From Burkholderiales bacterium 67-32 (GTDB taxonomy: Bacteria; Pseudomonadota; Gammaproteobacteria; Burkholderiales; Burkholderiaceae_B), in contig MKUP01000004.1 of the NCBI GenBank assembly GCA_001898625.1, forward strand, positions 101,931 to 165,930: a stretch of 64,000 nt of DNA, in the 5' to 3' direction. A model generated the notes under the pieces. That model was not told where the DNA came from. It did not search any database and saw nothing but the letters and a program-made list of their open reading frames with translations. Shown here one piece after another: positions 63,201 through 64,000 of the stretch. The translations under genes were made by a program, and so were the position numbers. Numbering within the stretch: position 1 is the first letter of the stretch; each line of letters opens with the position of its first letter.

Positions 63201-64000
63201 TCGCGCACCTGCGTGCCACCCGCCGCCTCGACGTAGACCTGGCCGCCGGTGGCCAGGGTCAGGCTGCCGCGCTCGAAACCGACGGTGCCGCCGCTGTCGA
63301 TCTGCACCAGCGACTGGTCGCGGCGATCCGTGATCTCGCCTTTCTCCTGCACCAGGGCTTCGCGCTGCACGTCCAGCGCCGTGGTCGCGCTCTCGTCGAG
63401 CAGGATGCTCGTCACGCTGCCTTCGCCCAGCACCACACTGCCCTCGGCATGCTCCGCGCCGCTGCGCAGGTGCACCGTGCCCCGCGTATGCACCGAGGTG
63501 GTCGACACGACGACCCCCTCCTGGCGCACCTCCTTGCCCACCAGGCTGATGTCTCCGGTCTTGGCCTGGATCAGGCCCCGGTTCACCACCCTGCCGGCTC
63601 CGCCTTCCTGCGCTGACAGCGCCTGCACTACCTGGCCCCGCGTCGTGGAGCCCTGGTTCGCGTCGGTACCCATGCCCTTCTTGATCACGAAGGCATCCCC
63701 GGCCGACAGCACCGTCTGGCCGCCGTCGGTCGTGATCTGGCCCGCGTTGTGGACCTCGCCGCCCAGCAGCAGTACATAGCCGCCGCCCTCGGTCACCGTC
63801 TGCGGAACGTGCGTGGCGATCCGCGCCCCCCGCTCCACCACCACCTGCCCCGTCGCCGCCCCATGGCTGTTGCCGCTGGCCGTCGTGTCCAGATCGTTGG
63901 CGAAGCTCGGGATGTACCCACTGCCCTGCCCCTCGCTGTACAGCCCCTTCTTGAACTGGCTGTCGGTCATCCCCGCCGCGGCCGCCGCCAGGTTGCGCAC
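51248..64000 (-). CDS. Giant two-partner-secretion exoprotein TpsA2 (5' end beyond window)
   Basis: 4250 residues are visible and the frame is open at the right edge. The first visible stretch (RNLAAAAAGMTDSQFKKGLYSEGQGSGY) aligns with the part of TpsA1 just after its TPS motifs (SLVASSLRLTDAQFNKGINS, about residue 255), so roughly 250 N-terminal residues are missing and the full protein is about 4500. It is a repeat-rich beta-helix throughout, with a DUF3739-type C-terminus (AAASQAATAAQDVMQRERAASRQALPSIF, VRVLGFG, then 63 residues). Two RGD triplets are seen (codons at 57902-57910 and 53972-53980). It precedes tpsB on the same strand, the usual tpsA-tpsB order, and is presumably its main substrate. 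Confidence 0.93.
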   Translation of the reverse strand: MRNLAAAAAGMTDSQFKKGLYSEGQGSGYIPSFANDLDTTASGNSHGAATGQVVVERGARIATHVPQTVTEGGGYVLLLGGEVHNAGQITTDGGQTVLSAGDAFVIKKGMGTDANQGSTTRGQVVQALSAQEGGAGRVVNRGLIQAKTGDISLVGKEVRQEGVVVSTTSVHTRGTVHLRSGAEHAEGSVVLGEGSVTSILLDESATTALDVQREALVQEKGEITDRRDQSLVQIDSGGTVGFERGSLTLATGGQVYVEAAGGTQVRDGADIDVSGHVGVRIAMEANNVLINVQGFEQRDTPVNRDGDKLRNSEIWLDRRDLVLVRAGTNGYESDRWYTAGGLLEVGGYLGITGHGIGEWSAQGGTVKFSGADVITQRGSRINLSGGTLDVQTGWVNRTWLKGADGNLYAASTAPGDLLYTGLYRGFETDASRWGDAAKESFYNPIIAPLRRLENGYTVGRDGGRLVVATAAATLQGDIETSTYQGDRQVRAREAGLDGYRQAQTAAARRAELIVGNLRPVYDKETRDLRYSPDAVVERVVIGDDGAPDSGIGLEAAWLDGLGLGGLKVYASGGIEVREAVGVAPGGEIGLHATQVDVLADLTARGGSIALGNMVNRQTGANGGWVEAPIASAPPQAYEARTRIGEGVTLDARGMWTNLWQDKTSTGGMPYVDGGQILLASSGDVLLEAGSLVDVSSGATLKADGGTLSGGRGGSVSLHANAYAASGAAAGKLVLEGEIRGHGVKGGGRLSLRSGEAIVIGGQVQGSDGVLREGETSLVDLVTDEAFTIAAGAVLPLDYQYTRTHAAAGEMLGSAPRVEAGNPGSWLTLATTWTPPRATGSSSYTIQTQDGRRIGVYSWATPAPIEAGTVIVAISGASYFPTNWVVPASVFPQGMTVAPSAGVYKAGTVSPVDAVFMPGTVLAAGSRLPQSVAVRTPMHLDADTFQLGFSRYAVQGMGGVAVAEQAAVDVSMPVLRFDSQSGREVASGAEPADALAVWLPDLTLDDPARARLTRRAGASLELLAGERGIGQVASLSIGRGATVRVDPRQTIRLLSNGQVRVDGRLEAHGGAIEVLPAGFRQAGLAQSHARSIWIGSEAVLDVSGQAYVARDANGLRYGFVDDGGRIELGGTYGRDATVAEVTDAFVILRPGAELNASGSAATVDIEGRRDTPLASNGGLIYLGSQNGLYLDGTLRAAAGGAGAVGGTLAVALESPNYANAENPDDAVRALRELHLVREQSAESLPAGLRPGQADAALVYGHGRLGADAIRAGGFDTLSTLVNGVLSLEGGLELDLGLGLRLAAGFIGLREGSEPGAQVRLSAPYVRLAGATRNQLDHHIMPFPQGSLSPGILPGSALTIDGYLIDVIENVRFGTRGSITQASGGSRAVERDAFDHTTLRSQGDLRFLKSLAADRSKLNVPGDLLLAASQVYPATHARAEIWVGQGNAGFDPERSLRIERIGDAQAAVPYSVFGWLTLGAANIEQGGVLRAPLGQISLGGDAVQRLDLLPGSLTSVSAAGLVMPYGGSIDGLTYLYNGVDVAYDGVGSGRVGQVGLAAQRIDVQEGAVLDLSGGGELRGAAFLTGRGGSTDARLNPLVQSARDGFVLPGLATNPVYAIVPGVQAGQAPVAAEAGAGDPLIGRQVVIGQGVPGLPAGTYTLLPSTYALMPGAFRVELNGLAASTAMPGEVSPMRNGSFTAPVRLGYAGTSLIDGLSTPAVLTPADTLRRYSNYNEISYAEFALNWASRDGVPRPLLERDAKILALAPGKGVDGENALEVAAGAVRFAPAKGGYGGSLKLEGERIEILADGQAPTAGFEGTSVHARVLNGIGAPTLGVGALPTARFGLDATQDANMVDFGTSGTGTRAIILRDGAVLKAAQVFLVTGDPRGGITIEQGAGINTLGQGDVSWDSRDGYVFLPRQRSVVAVSNGWLDMLAPAAGDTIFGPGTISIGECAVGAHCAGITQLYSEGTITAATDKAFILSESVRYGTRNLVLAMGGINAGSAQALAAAAAAHTLPPGLTLNQQVLERLLRGDTSLGAPALENLVLTARDAFNFYGDVTLSTLDPATGKSALERLVLGAPALYGHGDAGTVARIETDTLVWNGATTAPQAPVAGGPGTGAGRLVVDAKAIEFGFGPNSRPDTVAGYDRLALGFSTVSLNASERVTANHKGSLSVYQSQGVWDEASKSWTYQGGDLQITTPLLTGAAGSVNALRAGGSIVVVAPQGSTAPLPDAAASTAALGAELSLEAGKNLVLDTAVLLPSGKLALSAQDDVNLASGARLDLAGRQIDFFDVSKYSWGGDVLLSSRHGDVLQHADAGIDVSARFNRAGKVEASALEGTVDLAGQILGGSTGHYDAGGTAVPYASGYVDVRGRHIADFAGLNARLTAGEVFGGRSFQLKEGSLEIGSELKAREINVSVDNGSLRVTGRVDASGEQAGSIRLAANEGVTIAGTAQLDASATVLRRDSYGQVIEAPNRAVIELDSGDGRLVLESGARLDVSVEGAPAAYGTVALNAPRLGGARGRDVAIDAGGTLVIDGAKTLFVNAFQRYDDARVGTDETADGRSYQVVDQAYLDEKHADSVAFIGNALANDALKVRLKGLSSYEDAFHLRPGVEIVSNRAVNPDGDLHVDGDLDLSGHRYASLNRHTQKTGVYGSGEAGALALRAEGDLAVYGSITDGFDTSRLGQTLDDNGWILAAGMLPFGGELIVPEGGRVTLAAGTTFESRHVLNYAVPLTGFTMAAGGVLPVAAPLAQPLTLPAGTVLSGAILDAKGTVLHQAGTVLAEPAILEPGMRLGAGFRMTVDTAVGPVTWPKDVPLPRLLHRASLVTLAADVSLQKGARIPSMTRVVLPDGAPWVDLRAPDADGNHGRAFALAPMLSSGSQSFDLRLVAGADLAAADAWRVNALGTGTLRLADTHYGRGYLRTPIPGTGTPAQYRWSPKVNLEYWTWLGMDIVPGAPIEGEALELFLANGGIDMNQWGSGPLAEITVREIPPDHDLEAESLRQELFSVLRTGTGDLDLLAGKDFAMDSLYGVYTAGAPSAALAQWASRYDLPRGRLSDDSLLSREGLEFEAWIDGGARSLYHAWYPEGGGNVLLRAQGDVKGDVVGSGGGARMYNEPLGDLRAQPDSVSVGNWLWRQGTGSVERDPDLAVLTAWWVNFGTYLPSETTPNQNASAPYVTQPYLIGFTGVGTLGGGNLVVEAGGNAGLIDGRGNAGRDVGRTNVASRPRGQALHLVVGGTGRVTPTGELVQTGGGDLDLRVGGSLNPNPVLRHFDHDLNSTLVNLRGALNVQAGAVGGIQAQYGMRDQMDTRSGDPFEAAVAMSSGGPVLVLGDSLARIQTRGDLVLGGAADPGRTRLLTGPAFSADGVASAYEGWSWFSLWTPATGIDLFSAGGNLTLTTAWMEGIDQEYRRTPAAGRNQSSEYDIVYPSILRATAASGSLYYGVSSAAGYLSRPGGYQQIAVPLTLVPSPLLPQFPKATGNGQLQLLAMDSIRAGGYAISASTADPQALFHPLRPGFSGMTDPFGGEWGGALYANNAGLDSLGWSLSGWASGGGRVSGAGFFTVERGNVSSFLPTARESARYYAVQGDIVGLRAGHIFAQGEGAGSRYEAGGPAEIRAGRDISNSGTPLGKDDPNGQMRGNVFAHAYADDITVVEAGRDIRHSSFYVVGPGLLEVSAGRHVYLADQGEFKSLGPVVNLTPGARNGGASIVVSAGLGKGARWDDFAARYLDPANQADPELPFGDQPGKALTIYSGGLSLAQWLKREFGYGGDEAGAQAFLIQKQEELDAVRTAALAEGRTDAANRSLAREYKVEGGLHLVNWLSELFGGSNGLNLHFDAATMDAREFFAQLPEAQQRAYLRNVYYAELRVGGREYNDPDSRRFGSYLRGREAIATLFPEQDALGNKLTYEGDLTMFSSALYYDQWVNGIPKNRPTPGKTYLPKSEWEAIGSPGYDVAFYDVLDAGIHTNFGGDISIMTPGGRTLVGVDGGFNPGPGSGLLTQGEGDISIYALGSILMGQSRVFTTFGGNILGWSAQGDINAGRGSKTTVVYTPQRRVYDDVGNVALSPQAPSTGAGIATLNPIPEVPPGDIDLIAPLGTIDAGEAGIRVSGNVNLAALRVVNAENIQVQGKSVGIPVVAAVNVAALSNASAAASQAATAAQDVMQRERAASRQALPSIFTVRVLGFGNETVPDGASPRTPAGTPAERTSYDPDSAFKFVGHGALSPGQAAMLTPEERRGLEAGRPALPRS

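Noticed and set aside
27686..64000. Internal short repeats in the giant exoproteins as CRISPR or tandem DNA repeats
   Set aside because: Similarity is at the protein level (beta-helix coils of irregular length); no identical DNA repeat with constant spacers was seen.

Overview
This 64 kb window is GC-rich chromosomal DNA from a betaproteobacterium of the Alcaligenaceae, most likely Bordetella or a close relative such as Achromobacter. The pointers are the rpsO-pnp pair at the left end, five orphan Bug/TctC-type periplasmic receptors (a family hugely expanded in Bordetella), many LysR/IclR regulators, and very large filamentous-haemagglutinin-like exoproteins. Genus is inferred from gene families only; no species is assigned.

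Layout. 0-1.2 kb: start of pnp (cut by the window edge) and rpsO, minus strand, with a strong hairpin between them and a sigma70-like promoter upstream of rpsO. 1.2-27 kb: an accessory catabolic and transport region: a branched-chain amino-acid-type binding protein, a small lipoprotein, LysR/MFS and LysR/Bug pairs, two tannase-family lipoproteins, a secreted alpha/beta hydrolase, an IclR/Bug/FAH-hydrolase unit with two identical 15-bp operator candidates, an IclR-linked cluster (6-oxocamphor-hydrolase-like crotonase, Bug, SMP-30 lactonase-like protein, class II aldolase-like protein), a second Bug with its LysR, and LysR/pirin/isochorismatase-like genes. These look like uptake and degradation modules for small organic acids, aromatics or esters, each with its own regulator.

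27-64 kb: nearly all genes run on the minus strand and appear to form one functional locus. In transcription order: giant two-partner exoprotein TpsA2 (5' end beyond the window), a small oppositely oriented exported protein, TpsB transporter, ExbB with a periplasmic DUF2341/LamG-like extension, ExbD, TonB, a Porin_5-like porin, a periplasmic coiled-coil protein, a PpiC-type prolyl isomerase, a YbjN-like protein, a small helical protein, an STN plus TonB-C-like periplasmic signalling protein, an ECF sigma factor, a FecR-type anti-sigma factor, a second giant exoprotein TpsA1, and a second ECF sigma factor.

From memory, this combination resembles two Pseudomonas aeruginosa loci: the VreA/VreI/VreR (PUMA3) surface-signalling genes and the PdtA/PdtB two-partner secretion genes with exbB2-exbD2. 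Here they are joined into one block and carry a second exoprotein and a second sigma factor. I read it as a signalling-controlled two-partner secretion system with its own ExbBD-TonB energy supply and periplasmic chaperone, but with no TonB-dependent receptor. Its control regions carry 11-bp-spaced repeats resembling degenerate Pho boxes, and a hairpin overlaps the probable ribosome-binding site of TpsA1. No tRNA, rRNA, CRISPR array, insertion sequence or prophage was recognised, and no gene-free stretch exceeds 300 bases.
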